A DNA stretch of 64,000 nt, from NCBI RefSeq assembly GCF_023898315.1, contig NC_064615.1, forward strand, positions 732,699,450-732,763,449. Direction: 5' to 3'. This document shows, in pieces, positions 11,920 to 22,506 of the stretch. The notes under the pieces were generated by a model, which was not told the DNA's origin, did not search any database, and saw nothing but the letters and a program-made list of their open reading frames with translations. The stretch is from Schistocerca nitens (lineage: Eukaryota; Arthropoda; Insecta; Orthoptera; Acrididae). The position numbers were made by a program, and so were the translations under genes. The stretch's first letter is position 1, and each line of letters begins with the position of its first letter.

Positions 11920-12705
11920 GCGCCATACCAGAAAAGGCGTGACCCGAACGCTTCCGAAGTGCTTCGTCTGCAATTTCGTCAGTCTTTTGTTTTTGATTTA
12001 AATTGTTTTCAATAATTCTAAAATGACTTATTGATAGTCAGCTGTTGAGAGATATTTATATTAAAAGGTGAAGTCATTCCAATGAGTAGTTTAACTAATA
12101 ATAATAACTATACTTTAACGTTTTGGCGCCCTTGCTCCGAACACAGCAACCAATCACAGAACAGTAGCATTATGCAGGCGGTCTTTCTCACGGGAATGGT
12201 ACCGAATCTAACATCTGTCACGGGTACCTCACACGACATTTCGTCATCTATATACTTCTTGCATCTCCACTGCTCTGGGCACAGCTTCTTGGAGCCTAAT
12301 ATGATGGATGACTAAGCCAGAAAAATTACAAGGGTAGGTCTACCTAGCATTGGCAGTGACAAGTGATGAGAAAGATTCTTTCGTTCTTAAATTTTGCTTA
12401 CCAATGTGTATCAAAGCTTCGTGTTACCTCTCCTATTGCCGTCTCTAGTGGTTCCATGGATAAGTTGAACATAACCACTGATAGTGGGCATGCCTGTATC
12501 ACAGATTTGGAGATATCAATGTCTTTTCAAAAGTTTTTCTGTCGCTCGTCCTGCAAGAGTACTGCGATGGCACGAGTTGGTCACCACCGTCACAGATCGT
12601 CCAGCACGCCGCCTCAGCAGCATACAACCCACGGCCACCTCTGCTGAACCGGGTACGAAGACGCGTGTGTCCAGGCTCGGCAGCGCGCACCTGAAGAAGG
12701 GACGC
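11920..12705. other. No recognised gene
   Basis: Short frames without domains. The part near 12560-12710 is richer in CpG than its surroundings but gives no promoter or coding evidence. Confidence 0.4.
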
Positions 12706-12710
12706 GCGAG

Positions 12711-12718
12711 TGTGTGTC

Positions 12719-12754
<36 letters not shown>
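12711..12754 (+). repeat. (TG)n microsatellite
   Basis: About 44 bp of TG dinucleotides interrupted near the start by CTGTA. Open frames across it are artefacts. Confidence 0.97.
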
Positions 12755-12756
<2 letters not shown>

Positions 12757-12759
12757 CCA

Positions 12760-14570
12760 GCGCGACGTAACGATTAACAATTTTACTGAAAAATACTTTG
12801 CTACCACCATCTTCAACTTCGACAGACTCCCGGCTCCCTCGCCAGCCCATCGATATGGCAACGACAGGGTGCGAGAACAGTTACACCATCGTGAAACAGT
12901 GTTCCCCCACCTAGTGACGGGCGGACCATAGAATCCCCTCGTTACAGTATCATACACTGCCGCGTCCGGGGTTCCGCTCTCGAATAATGTTGACGCGTAA
13001 GTCGCGCTCCGATATCCGATGGCTGCCTCAAGGACTTGTGACTTTTCCCCTGACGGAAGGTGTTTTCGAGCAGATTTCGGAAGATAACTTTTGAAAGGTG
13101 CTGGCAGCTGGCAAGACCTTCCACTGAAGTTCTGTTAGTGTGAACAAGTATTGACCACCGAAATGTTAGGCTGGTATTTCGTCTGACAGACTAGAAAGAT
13201 CTGAATTGTAGTGAAACGGGTAGAATCTCGAGAGAGTCGGACGACGGCTCTTGCATTTGTAGGAGACAATTAGTGGATCATAAGGGGCGAATGTGACAGT
13301 TTAAGAGTGTTGAGTGTATGAACCATACGGTGAGTGGTCCTCAGTGATCAGTAAAGTTCTTTGTCCAGAATGAATAACTCTGAAATTGTTGACGAGTGTT
13401 TTTTCCTACGGGAGAACATAATGTGCCAGTTTTCTGGGTGGCTGTCGGCGGGCTCAGTAGTAACACGTCGCATAGCAGAGAGCGGAGACATTACCTAGCT
13501 GCAAGCGCTGTCTGATGAAAGTGATGGACTTGGTGGGATATAGTTGAAGTCAATGAATCACGTTTGTGAAGTGAGACGATTTACTGAATATCAGCTATTC
13601 ATTATTTGGTTTAGTTGCTATGGGAGCAGCAGCGTTGTCAGACAAAATTACTGGATATAAAAACGCGTGTTGGCGCAACACATGGATCTGGTATGCAGTT
13701 ATTTTGAATTTCAACTGTCAAATTGTTGTTTTTTGTGGATGTAATCGGTGAAAATTATCAGAAACGACCTGCAGTTTATGTATTAACTGTCAGAGGCGTA
13801 TATTTTTCAATTCTCGGAATCTTGCTGAAAGTAATTGGATTGCTGCAGGGCATTTAAAACCGACATGGGAGTAGTGAAGATTTTAAACATGTATCGCTGG
13901 TGAAAGCGACGCCCCCCTATGAGGACTGAATTTGATAAGGCAGAAGTGCAGAAAATTAATCCGGCTCGGCTAATAAATGTTTGCAGGTAAATCTGCGGGA
14001 CAATAAGTCGCGTAATTTGTATCACGCACCGTCACGTACAGCTTAGAGTGAGTCGATTATGGTCGCCGCTACGTGTGGGACTTCTGGCAACGCCACGGAA
14101 GCTCCAAGGAAGAGAAACTATTCTTCATAATGACTGGACGATAACTTTTCCGCGAAACACGTCGACGGGTAATGAGGAGGATTTTCGGATTTGGGAACAA
14201 AAGGATGTGGGCTTCTTCAAGCGATTGCTCTTCGCAGTTAACAGAGGATACTACGTGCTGTGGGGTTATTGAGCTCCTTAGTTTGTTATTAAGAGGTATT
14301 CTCTGAATTCCTATACTTCTCTCGCACATTGTCCCACAACTTGCAAACGGGCGATGTATTTATGGCCGGTTTACAAGAGACTGATGTAATAGAAATTGAT
14401 TGATACAAATTAACTAGTGCACTAAACGGTCACCATCAACCTTCATCACCTAGAAAAGAATGAAAGAAAATTCGGATGGCTTTCATGTCTAAGTCCGAAC
14501 AGTGAAGCTGAAGTGGTTTGATTTCGTGATGATTGTTCCGTGAGACACAGTAAAGCATCGTTTAGTGATT
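12760..14570. other. No recognised feature
   Basis: No transposon motif, pol III box or long frame that I can support. Confidence 0.4.
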
Positions 14571-14575
14571 AACAA

Positions 14576-14834
14576 GTTTCATTTTTATTGAAACTGCACG
14601 GGAGATTAAAACTGTGTGCTGGACCGAGACTCGAAATCGTAACCTTTGCCTTTCAAGGTGAAGCGATCTGGAGGCTGATACCCAAGCACGACTCACGACC
14701 CGTAAGTAAAGCTGTGAGGACGGGTCAAGATCCGGGCTGTTGAGCACGTGCCCGCGAAAGGCAAAGGTCCCGATTTGGAGTATTGGTCCGGCCCACTGTT
14801 TTATTCTGCTAGGAAGTTTCATATCATCGCACAC
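14576..14834. repeat. Foldback element with tRNA-like arms
   Basis: The left arm (minus orientation) reads AAACTGTGTGCTGGACCGAG and ACCTTTGCCTTTC. The right arm reads GAAAGGCAAAGGTCCCGA and GGAAGTTTCATATC, the inverted counterpart. The arms are head to head around a centre near 14700-14715 (AAGTAAAGCTGTGAG). The right arm resembles a tRNA T-arm region, with a decayed box B (GATTTGGAGTATT in place of GTTCGAGTC). I recognise this from locust repeats as a foldback family whose arms contain a tRNA-like sequence; the family identity is from memory. Confidence 0.7.
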
Positions 14835-15014
14835 TCCACTACAGAGTGAAAATTTAAATTTGGATTCATTATTATTATTTTAAGAGCATATGATATGATG
14901 AAAGATCCCCGCTATTATTTGCTTACGACAATCACGTTTATATAAGTTGTATGTGTGTATTAAATACTTACTGACAGAGCTATCCTACAACTAAGTTCAA
15001 TGGTAACGAATATA

Positions 15015-15475
15015 CAGGGGGTCAGAAACAGGATGTGTAAGTGTTGCAAGGTAGGCAGGCCGTGCTGAGCAATAACTGCTAGGAAAAAAATTTGACATCT
15101 TGCCCCGTTTCCGATTTAATTAGCATTGAAGTTAGCCAGTAAGGTCGCTGCACGTGCAAATCTAAGCAGAGGACGTGTTGCCAAACGAAAAAAAAAAACA
15201 TGGAAAAACTATGGACGGTAGCGAGTTCGATCCTTGCTAGCGTCTAATGTTCAACAGTTTTATCGCTCTGTTGTTCGGTTCGAGGAAATCAAATAAAGAA
15301 TATCTTTGGCAACACCGTCTGTGGCACGCTCCTTCAATTTGCGACCCTGCGACGACCTGTTGCTAATTAAATCGTAAAGGACGCAACGTATCGAATTTTT
15401 TCCTTGAGAATTATTTTTCAGCCCAACCTACCTTGCAATACTTACAAGCTTCTCAGACAGTTTAACACCACCCTG
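15015..15475. mobile_element. MITE-like element with about 110-bp terminal inverted repeats
   Basis: It starts CAGGGGGTCAGAAACAGGAT and ends ACACCACCCTG, flanked by TA at 15013-15014 and 15476-15477. The first and last roughly 110 bp are imperfect inverted repeats (for example GTTGCAAGGTAGG against CCTACCTTGCAA). No transposase frame is present, so it is non-autonomous. The TA flanks suggest a Tc1/mariner-type mover. A related copy lies at about 49081-49514. Confidence 0.8.
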
Positions 15476-15479
15476 TACC

Positions 15480-15721
15480 CATATACACATAAAGATAATC
15501 CTAATTACGCGTTCGTGTCACCACACTTTCAGGGAACATAATACTCAGTTGTGCCGCTCCTTCGGCACTTCCACCGTTGCGGGTAAGACGGAGCGCGTGC
15601 CCAGCGGTATTTTAACGGGCTGGGGTACACCTCGCAGCTAAACGGTACTATTTTAAAATGAGTGAAATAGCGTTCGCCAGATTCCCCACCCCGTGCAAAC
15701 ACCTCTTTCCCTTACTACAGC

Positions 15722-15725
<4 letters not shown>
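15480..15725. other. No recognised feature
   Basis: Unassigned sequence between the MITE and the AT microsatellite. Confidence 0.4.

Positions 15726-15727
<2 letters not shown>

Positions 15728-15778
<51 letters not shown>
15728..15778. repeat. (AT)n microsatellite
   Basis: About 51 bp of pure AT dinucleotides. Confidence 0.98.
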
Positions 15779-15779
<1 letters not shown>

Positions 15780-15959
15780 TAGAGATGTATGTCTCCCTTC
15801 ATTATTGGCCCTTTTCGGTCATCTTAATGTTTTTCATTTATTACATCAGATCGCTTACTGTGCTTGTACTCATAGTTTAAGAACTTGCGATTTTGCGTCA
15901 TTATCTATTCCCAAGCTTACGCAAGTCGTTTGGAAAATTTCTTTTCGGTTGTGCGATCG

Positions 15960-16420
15960 CATATTGAAAGAATTGCCTGCGCATCAAGCCACTGTCGTTT
16001 CACTGGAAAAAAACTGAGGAATGCGGCCCCCTGGTGCTTCCCGGAAACTGTTCCCGCCGTCACTGGCTGCCTAGTATGCCTCACGCTGATCCTGCGATAT
16101 CTCTGCCCTACAGTACACAGGAAGGGAGGAGGCACAGTGCGGACTGCATGTGGGAGCTGCCATACATAAAGCCAGGAGACCGTCACACAATACGGCTGGC
16201 GGCGCCCGCCACAGCGCGGAGCCACAAATCCAATATCGCGGCCGTAACTCGCCGTCGCAACTTGGGCGCGCTCCCGTCTCGGCACGAAACGGCGCAGCCT
16301 GGGGCCATTCAATATGCCGCTCTCCCCCATTTCCTGGGCCCCTGCGCCGTAGAGTGGAGGCAGCGCGCGCTCTGGTCTGGGAGCTCTCAGCGACATAACC
16401 ATTTGCTACTCACCCACCTC
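15960..16420. other. CpG-rich GC-rich patch, possible promoter island
   Basis: This block is much richer in GC and CpG than neighbouring DNA (for example GGCGGCGCCCGCCACAGCGC near 16200). It has several overlapping short open frames on both strands. None has a recognisable domain and codon structure is not convincing. It might be a CpG island or promoter, the relic of a GC-rich element, or chance. I see no TATA box or initiator that decides this. Confidence 0.35.
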
Positions 16421-16424
16421 TGAC

Positions 16425-16995
16425 TGCACGATGGACGTAGACAATGGCCAGTGGAAATGGAACAGCCACTAGACCTTAGTGCTTACAAGGGTACAGCACG
16501 AACTTCCCCTGACTGACTTGATTCATATTGGCCGGATGTGTAGGGCACGACTGGAACTCCGACGTATGTAAACAGAAGGACACGAGTCTCAACCGTTTTC
16601 TAAAATATCGAATTCGAATATTTTAGGCGTGCTTATGCATTAGGATGGTCGGTAGTACTCAGAGTCAGCAGTCGACCGTGTGAAAACTTAGTTTCAGAAG
16701 AGCGAGGTCGATGGATTGACTCTCCCTGCCAGCACTCTTTTTTATTCATTCACACCTAATTATAACATCAAATCTATTATGACTGTGTATATTATCAGTA
16801 TTGAATGAAGATTATTTTCATAAATGCAGATTGAATTTATCGTAATGAAATTGAAAATAAAAAAAAAACTATACAAGAATTTTCAATCAGATCGGTATAG
16901 TCATTTTATTTGTATTATTGTGTCTACGTTTGTGACAAGTATGTTATGTAACCTATGGAGTACTCTATCGATCAGGATGATTCTGATCACAAAAA
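16425..16995. other. No recognised feature
   Basis: AT-rich toward its right end, with nothing identifiable before the palindrome. Confidence 0.4.
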
Positions 16996-16998
16996 CAT

Positions 16999-17408
16999 AA
17001 ATAAATGATGACTAACCGACAACCTCAGCTGCTGACAGGTGTTGTTGTTATACCTCGATGTGGACAGCTGAAAATGTGTGCCCCGACCGGGACTCGAACC
17101 CGGGATCTCCTGCTTACATGTCAGACGCTCTATCCATCTGAGCCACCGAGGACACAGATGAATAGCGCGACTGCAGGGACTTTTCCCTTGCACGCTTCCC
17201 GTGAGACTCACATTCCCAACTGTCCACAATTCTACATATGTATTGTACCTTATAGACATTTGCCCATCCAGTGAGTGGATGGGCAAATGTCTATAAGGTA
17301 CAATACATATGTAGAATTGTGGACAGTTGGGAATGTGAGTCTCACGGGAAGCGTGCAAGGGAAAAGTCCCTGCAGTCGCGCTGTTCATCTGTGTCCTCGG
17401 TGGCTCAG
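16999..17408. repeat. Long near-perfect palindrome with tRNA-like arms (left arm and proximal part of right arm)
   Basis: The left arm (16999-17270) and the right arm (17276-17408, continued at 22550-22689 after the inserted LINE) are inverted copies of about 272 bp separated by GTGAG. I see only a handful of mismatches (for example at the GCGCTATTC/GCGCTGTTC site). Each arm contains a tRNA-like segment. In the left arm, on the minus strand, it runs from GTCCTCGGTGGCTCAGATGG through box B GGTTCGAGTCC. This is either a foldback element or two repeat copies joined head to head. Confidence 0.85.
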
Positions 17409-17527
17409 CAGTCTGCCGCCGGCAGTGCTGCGAGGCGGTCACGCGCCAGAGCGCTGCGGGCGAGGCGCGCACGGTGTGTTTGTGTTTACTTCGGCCGCTG
17501 TAAGTGCCGTTTTCCTTCTAGACCACC

Positions 17528-18808
17528 ATGGCGCACAACTATCGGAAGAAGACATTACGTTTCAACTTTTGTTCCGATTTCGCCCGACCCAAGGCCCTGG
17601 AGGTAGAACGATTTATACGCGACGAAGTTAAAATACCACCAACGGATCTAATTGGTATCCACTTGTCCATAGTTAGCAGTACCGTCTACGTCAAAATGAC
17701 CAACGATGCGGCGTGCGACAAGGTGCTTCAAGAGGCAAAACGTGGACTGCGCTTCTGTCATTCCGACGGCAACGTCGGACCCGTTACCGTCGATCACGCA
17801 GGTCTCGGCACACGGACGATAAGGATCTTCGAACTGCCGTTCGAACTACCTGCAGACGTCGTCATCGAGGCGCTCCGTCCCTATGGCAACGTTCTGGAAC
17901 ATGTTGCCGAACGATGGGTACAATTTCAAACCTATCCCGTTTTAAACGGTGTTAGACAGGTCCGCATCGAGTTGCAGAAACACGTGCCTTCCTATCTACG
18001 TATCGGAGGCTGCCGTGCCATTATAATGTACGACGGCCAACCTCGGACCTGTTCCGGTTGCGGGAAAGAAGGTCACCTACGGTCTGAATGCATTCAACGA
18101 CGTGTCGCGCAGCTCCCGTTGTCGGAAGCGTCCGTCACACCCACGATGACCGCCCTACCGGTCACTTACGCAGCGGCTCTTGCCACGTCAACAGTTTCGT
18201 CCAGTCCGTCGCCCGGTCCTTCCGATCGGCACGTCCCACCGTCCCAGTCGCCAACGGACGGTGCAGACGTCCCACCTGACAACCTTGCCGCCGACAAGGC
18301 TCCCGCACCGGACGCTGAGGAGACCAGTACATCTTCACAACACCTGTTTGACACTTTCATTGTACCCACCGACGCCTTCGAACCAGGTCGACGCTGCTCC
18401 TTGCCGTCGTCCGACACTGAGGAACACGTGCGCAAACAACGCTCGCCACGTAGGCGCAAACGCCGTCGCCGTTCACCCACGGGCTCTCAGAGCGTTGCCA
18501 CCCGCGACGACGAAGAAGACACCCCAGCAGCCGACATTTCCACGCAGAGGTCGGCGGACAACTTTCACGATGAACAAGACGTTTCGCAGGACGGGACCAC
18601 TATGGAGGTCGCCACGCACAATGTAACGATCGGTGCGCCGGTTGAGACGCCTGTCTCCCCGCCGACAACTCCAGATCTCTCTCACCCCGACGCAATTCCC
18701 ATGGACATTGGACAGACCCACGACACAGGAGCTTGGGCCGACGACATTGAGGAAGGTACGCCCCCTCCTCCGGATGAGTTGCCTCCGCCGGACGAGGCTG
18801 CCTGTTAA
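17528..18808 (+). CDS. LINE ORF1 protein, zinc-knuckle nucleic-acid-binding (426 aa)
   Basis: This ORF probably makes the RNA-binding protein that packages the retrotransposon transcript. The start ATG has a strong Kozak-like context (ACCACCATGG). Residues about 96-170 form a conserved-looking folded block (RTIRIFELPFELPADVV, then LRIGGCRAIIMYDGQPRTC). It leads straight into one CCHC zinc knuckle at residues 175-188 (C175, C178, H183, C188; spacing CX2CX4HX4C). This layout is what Tx1-type and related ORF1 proteins show. The remainder is low-complexity, rich in Pro, Ser, Thr, Asp and Glu, with a strongly basic patch at residues about 302-316 (RKQRSPRRRKRRRR) that could bind RNA or act as a nuclear localisation signal. 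There are no stops or frameshifts. It ends in TAA at 18806-18808, in the same frame as ORF2. Confidence 0.88.
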   Translation: MAHNYRKKTLRFNFCSDFARPKALEVERFIRDEVKIPPTDLIGIHLSIVSSTVYVKMTNDAACDKVLQEAKRGLRFCHSDGNVGPVTVDHAGLGTRTIRIFELPFELPADVVIEALRPYGNVLEHVAERWVQFQTYPVLNGVRQVRIELQKHVPSYLRIGGCRAIIMYDGQPRTCSGCGKEGHLRSECIQRRVAQLPLSEASVTPTMTALPVTYAAALATSTVSSSPSPGPSDRHVPPSQSPTDGADVPPDNLAADKAPAPDAEETSTSSQHLFDTFIVPTDAFEPGRRCSLPSSDTEEHVRKQRSPRRRKRRRRSPTGSQSVATRDDEEDTPAADISTQRSADNFHDEQDVSQDGTTMEVATHNVTIGAPVETPVSPPTTPDLSHPDAIPMDIGQTHDTGAWADDIEEGTPPPPDELPPPDEAAC

Positions 18809-18880
18809 CATCAAAAGCGAGGCATTGCAGCTGATGGGACGGGACTTCCTGTCGGTGCCCTCCTCTTACTTCCCTTGGTG

Positions 18881-21800
18881 ATGGTAGATGCGCGTCCACC
18901 ACCGCTGAAACAAACGTACCGGTTTGCCACACTGAATATCAACATGATCGGCACTGCACCCAAGCTGCAACTCCTATGTGACATGCTTCGGGCCTCTGAC
19001 GTCGACGTCGCCCTTCTTCAGGAAGTACGCGTTGCCACACTACCACCAGTCTACGGCTACGACTCATACACGTCCACATGTGATGAATCAGGGCGTGGAG
19101 TGGCTTTCTACATACGCGAAGGAATCCCACTCACGGACACGACAATCCTTCCCTGTGGAAGAGGCATGGCTGTTACCATCTTCGACACGCGCGTCGTCAA
19201 TATCTACGCTCCGTCTGGCTCCACGAACCGTCGGCAGCGGTCCACTTTCTTCGGACATGACGTGGCGCCCCTGTTTTCTGGACGCTATGATCGCCTTATC
19301 ATGGGAGGCGATTTCAACTGTGTCCTCCATCCGCAGGACCAAGTGCCTGGTTATTCGCCATGCCCGGCGCTGCTCACTTTAATCGAAGATTTTCATCTAG
19401 TGGACGTTTGGGAGAAAATTCATGGCAATACCCCCGGTTTTACCCATTATACAGCACATTCTGCGAGCAGACTGGACCGGTTTTATGTCTCTGCTCACCT
19501 CGGCAATGAAGTCGCCCAAGCTGAACGATGGCCCCTTGCTTTTTCGGACCATTGCGCCGTCATTTGCTCCCTGGCTCTGCCACCTCAGTCAGTGTGGCGC
19601 AGCAGAGGTTACTGGAAGCTTAATATCTCCCTCCTTAATGATCCACACTGCCGACAATGTATTGCCACTACATGGGCGTCTTGCGAAAGACGCCTTCCGC
19701 AGTACACATCCACGTTCCATTGGTGGCTCAAATGTGCCAAACCTGCGATCAGAAAGGTCTTCATACAATGTGGCAAGGAAGCAGCAGCATGGCATCGAGA
19801 CACCACAAATTTTCACTACGCCGTCCTCCGTGAGCTCGATGCGCTCCCTCCATCACCTGACACCCACAGGGAACGACAACGTACTAAAGCTCGTCTCCTC
19901 TCTCTTCAACGTGCACGTCTGCATGGTGTCGTGGTGCGTTCCCGACGACAAGACCTCCTCCACGACGAAACCCCATCCACAATCCATGCCGCATCCGACC
20001 ATAGTCGTCGACGTCGGCTTTTCGTCCCCAGCATCACGACCTCCGATGGTGTTCACCACACAACACAGGCGGCAGTCGTGTCTGCCTTTGCTGAACATTA
20101 TCGCCACTTTTATGATGATGAACCGATGGCGACGCCCATTCCTGATGCTCTCCGTCCCTCCCCTGATCGGACACTCACCGTAGCGGAGTCAACGTCCATG
20201 ATATCTGCAATCACCGCAGAAGAGGTGGTAGATGCGATCAACAAAGGGGCCAAGAACAAATCACCCGGACCAGATGGTCTCCCAGTGGAGTTTTACCGGG
20301 CGTTCACCACGTTAATGCTTCCTCGCTGGACGGAAATGATTCAGGAACTCTTTACTCCGTCCTTCCCAATTCCACCTGAATTCGTCACTGGCATTCTTCT
20401 ACCTGTGCCTAAACCGAAGGGAGGGTCTCATGTCTCTGCATATCGTCCCCTTACACTACTGAATGCAGACTATAAAATCTATGCACGCCTCTTAGCAGCG
20501 CGCATACGCACCGTCTTACCTACGGTCCTTTCACCTGAGCAGACTGCACGTGGTTGTGGGGCCACTTTACAAACATCCCTAGGAGAATGCCGTGACCTCA
20601 TTGCACTGGCGTCGGTTTGTCGCCTTCGTGCAGCATTGGTATCCGTCGATTTCACGAGTGCCTTTGATCGCGTTCGACACCCATTCCTCCTCATGGTGGC
20701 GACACGTATGGGGTTCCCATTGCTTTTTGTCGATGCCATTCGCCGGTTACTACTTCCCGCGGTCTCGATGGTACAAGTCAATGGGAGGCTTGTAGGACCG
20801 ATCCCTATACGCCGCTCTGTGCGTCAAGGATGCCCTATGTCTACTTTACTATATGCCATTGCACTTGAGCCCCTCATCACTGGACTTACCTCTAGACTGC
20901 AGGGCCTCACTTTGCGTGACCACACCTTCCACTGTAGGGCTTATGCGGACGATCTCCTCTTTCTTACCTGCTCCTCCACAGAACTCAATGACGCCATCCA
21001 ATGGATCCACCAGTATGGACGTCTTTCTGGTAGCATTCTTAATGTCCGTAAATCGACTATGATGCACATTGGGCGCGGCCTCCCGGCTATGGTGCCGACC
21101 CCACTCCCAGTCAGTGCCACCCTTCGTTACTTGGGTATCGAATTTACGAGCTCCACACACCGCACAGTGGCCCTGGTTTACCGGCGGCTTTTGCAGTCGA
21201 TTCGGCACCATGTCCGCGGTCAAGTGCACCGTAACTTAAACCAACTCCAACGTGTGTCCTATGTCAACATCTATGTCGCCCCTAAACTGGTACACGTCGC
21301 CCAGATCCTCCCAATGCCGTTACTCCTTGGCCGCCGCATCCAATCAGCCTTTGGATATTTCGTGTCCGCAGGGGCACTTTTCAAAGTCCGCTACAACACT
21401 CTAACACTGCCTCCTGCAAAAGGTGGCCTCGGACTCATCAACGTGCGGGCACGCTCTTCTGCACTCTTTGTCCACACTCTGTTGCGGCACTGGCAGGGGC
21501 CGGTCCCGTCCTTAACACGCAGTCTCTTAGATATCCTCCGACCAGCTTCTCTCGATCCACCGATCAATGTGGCACCTATTTCTCCATTATTGTACTACGT
21601 CGCCAATTGTTTCTTAGAACTCAGCTACATTCGGGCCGATCTTCCAGTCACCCGTCCTCCCCGTACAAAAGATTATTATCGTTTGTTTATGCTGTCCAAC
21701 CCTTGCGACCCCATGGTGCTACAGCATCCTGACATTAACTGGCGCACGGTTTGGGGGTGTGTGCATGCACCCTTTTTACCGTCGTCTGTGTCTGCACTCT

Positions 21801-22261
21801 GGTATGTTTTAGTCTATGGAAAATTCCCGACTAATAGTCGACTTTATCGCATAGGACTGGCCACCTCCCCACTCTGCCATGACTGTCAGCTCGAAGACAC
21901 CGACGAGCACCGTCTTACGTGCCCCCTGAAACAAAACGTATGGCTCCTCATCCAACGAATCGTGGGCTTTTACCTCCGTGCCCCGCCAACGACGGTAACC
22001 CCGGATTTTCTGTTGTTGCCCCAGACATTTCACTACCCTCTTGCTAAGCACCATACCCTAATCTGGTTTCGAGGACACGCTTTAGAATATCTCTTTCAGA
22101 GTGGTCCGCATACAGTCCTTGACTTCTGGTACAAAGTTGTGACCGCGCATAGCACCCTCACCCGAAAACCATCTTACCGACAAACTTTTGCCGGTTATCT
22201 CCGCAGCGTCTTCCTTGACCCCCCTCAAAGTTGGGGTGTACCATGCCTACCTGTCACATGA
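18881..22261 (+). CDS. LINE ORF2 protein: AP-like endonuclease plus reverse transcriptase (1126 aa)
   Basis: This protein carries out target-primed reverse transcription. The first ATG is 18881, although the frame is open from just after the ORF1 stop at 18809. The N-terminal endonuclease shows N19 in TLNIN, E48 in LLQE, NIYAPSG near 107-113, D144 and N146 in GGDFN, D199 in SRLDR, and D223-H224 in FSDH, so the catalytic set looks complete. The reverse transcriptase spans about residues 440-760. It has SPGPDG at 461-466, the first catalytic Asp in VSVDF (D590), RQGCPMS near 648-654, and YADD at 688-691. A C-terminal zinc motif has C999, C1002, H1010 and C1014 (CX2CX7HX3C). The FTSAFDRV, YRPLTLLNADYK and LEPL motifs point to the L1/Tx1 group rather than the CR1 or RTE families elsewhere in the window. 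All key residues are present, so activity is plausible. Confidence 0.93.
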   Translation: MVDARPPPLKQTYRFATLNINMIGTAPKLQLLCDMLRASDVDVALLQEVRVATLPPVYGYDSYTSTCDESGRGVAFYIREGIPLTDTTILPCGRGMAVTIFDTRVVNIYAPSGSTNRRQRSTFFGHDVAPLFSGRYDRLIMGGDFNCVLHPQDQVPGYSPCPALLTLIEDFHLVDVWEKIHGNTPGFTHYTAHSASRLDRFYVSAHLGNEVAQAERWPLAFSDHCAVICSLALPPQSVWRSRGYWKLNISLLNDPHCRQCIATTWASCERRLPQYTSTFHWWLKCAKPAIRKVFIQCGKEAAAWHRDTTNFHYAVLRELDALPPSPDTHRERQRTKARLLSLQRARLHGVVVRSRRQDLLHDETPSTIHAASDHSRRRRLFVPSITTSDGVHHTTQAAVVSAFAEHYRHFYDDEPMATPIPDALRPSPDRTLTVAESTSMISAITAEEVVDAINKGAKNKSPGPDGLPVEFYRAFTTLMLPRWTEMIQELFTPSFPIPPEFVTGILLPVPKPKGGSHVSAYRPLTLLNADYKIYARLLAARIRTVLPTVLSPEQTARGCGATLQTSLGECRDLIALASVCRLRAALVSVDFTSAFDRVRHPFLLMVATRMGFPLLFVDAIRRLLLPAVSMVQVNGRLVGPIPIRRSVRQGCPMSTLLYAIALEPLITGLTSRLQGLTLRDHTFHCRAYADDLLFLTCSSTELNDAIQWIHQYGRLSGSILNVRKSTMMHIGRGLPAMVPTPLPVSATLRYLGIEFTSSTHRTVALVYRRLLQSIRHHVRGQVHRNLNQLQRVSYVNIYVAPKLVHVAQILPMPLLLGRRIQSAFGYFVSAGALFKVRYNTLTLPPAKGGLGLINVRARSSALFVHTLLRHWQGPVPSLTRSLLDILRPASLDPPINVAPISPLLYYVANCFLELSYIRADLPVTRPPRTKDYYRLFMLSNPCDPMVLQHPDINWRTVWGCVHAPFLPSSVSALWYVLVYGKFPTNSRLYRIGLATSPLCHDCQLEDTDEHRLTCPLKQNVWLLIQRIVGFYLRAPPTTVTPDFLLLPQTFHYPLAKHHTLIWFRGHALEYLFQSGPHTVLDFWYKVVTAHSTLTRKPSYRQTFAGYLRSVFLDPPQSWGVPCLPVT

Positions 22262-22504
22262 TGCAACACCCTTATCCACGTTCTCATGCATCGACCAAAA
22301 ACAAACACAATTTTTTTTTTTAAGGAAGAAGACAGAATATGTTATATTTTGTTGTATTTAATGTTTTTCTTTTTTTTAATATTTTTTGTTTAACTAACAG
22401 TCATTTGTATATTTTTAAAAGGTACCTTGAAGAACTCTTGCATAGTGAATATATATGTACTTTTAGTTTGTTCAATACAAATTTTTAAACAAAAACAACA
22501 ACAA

Positions 22505-22506
<2 letters not shown>
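22262..22506 (+). other. LINE 3' UTR
   Basis: About 245 bp, AT-rich, with several T runs and an ACAACAACAACA stretch just before the A tail. It follows the ORF2 stop and precedes the A run. Confidence 0.75.

Noticed and set aside
16034-16423. 129-codon frame in the CpG-rich patch as a gene
   Set aside because: Equally long frames exist on the other strand and in other phases, as expected in GC-rich DNA, with no recognisable domain.
17275-17631. Frames upstream of ORF1 as an extra LINE or host protein
   Set aside because: They run through palindrome and leader sequence in shifted frames and have no domain; ORF1 at 17528 has the strong start context and the zinc knuckle.
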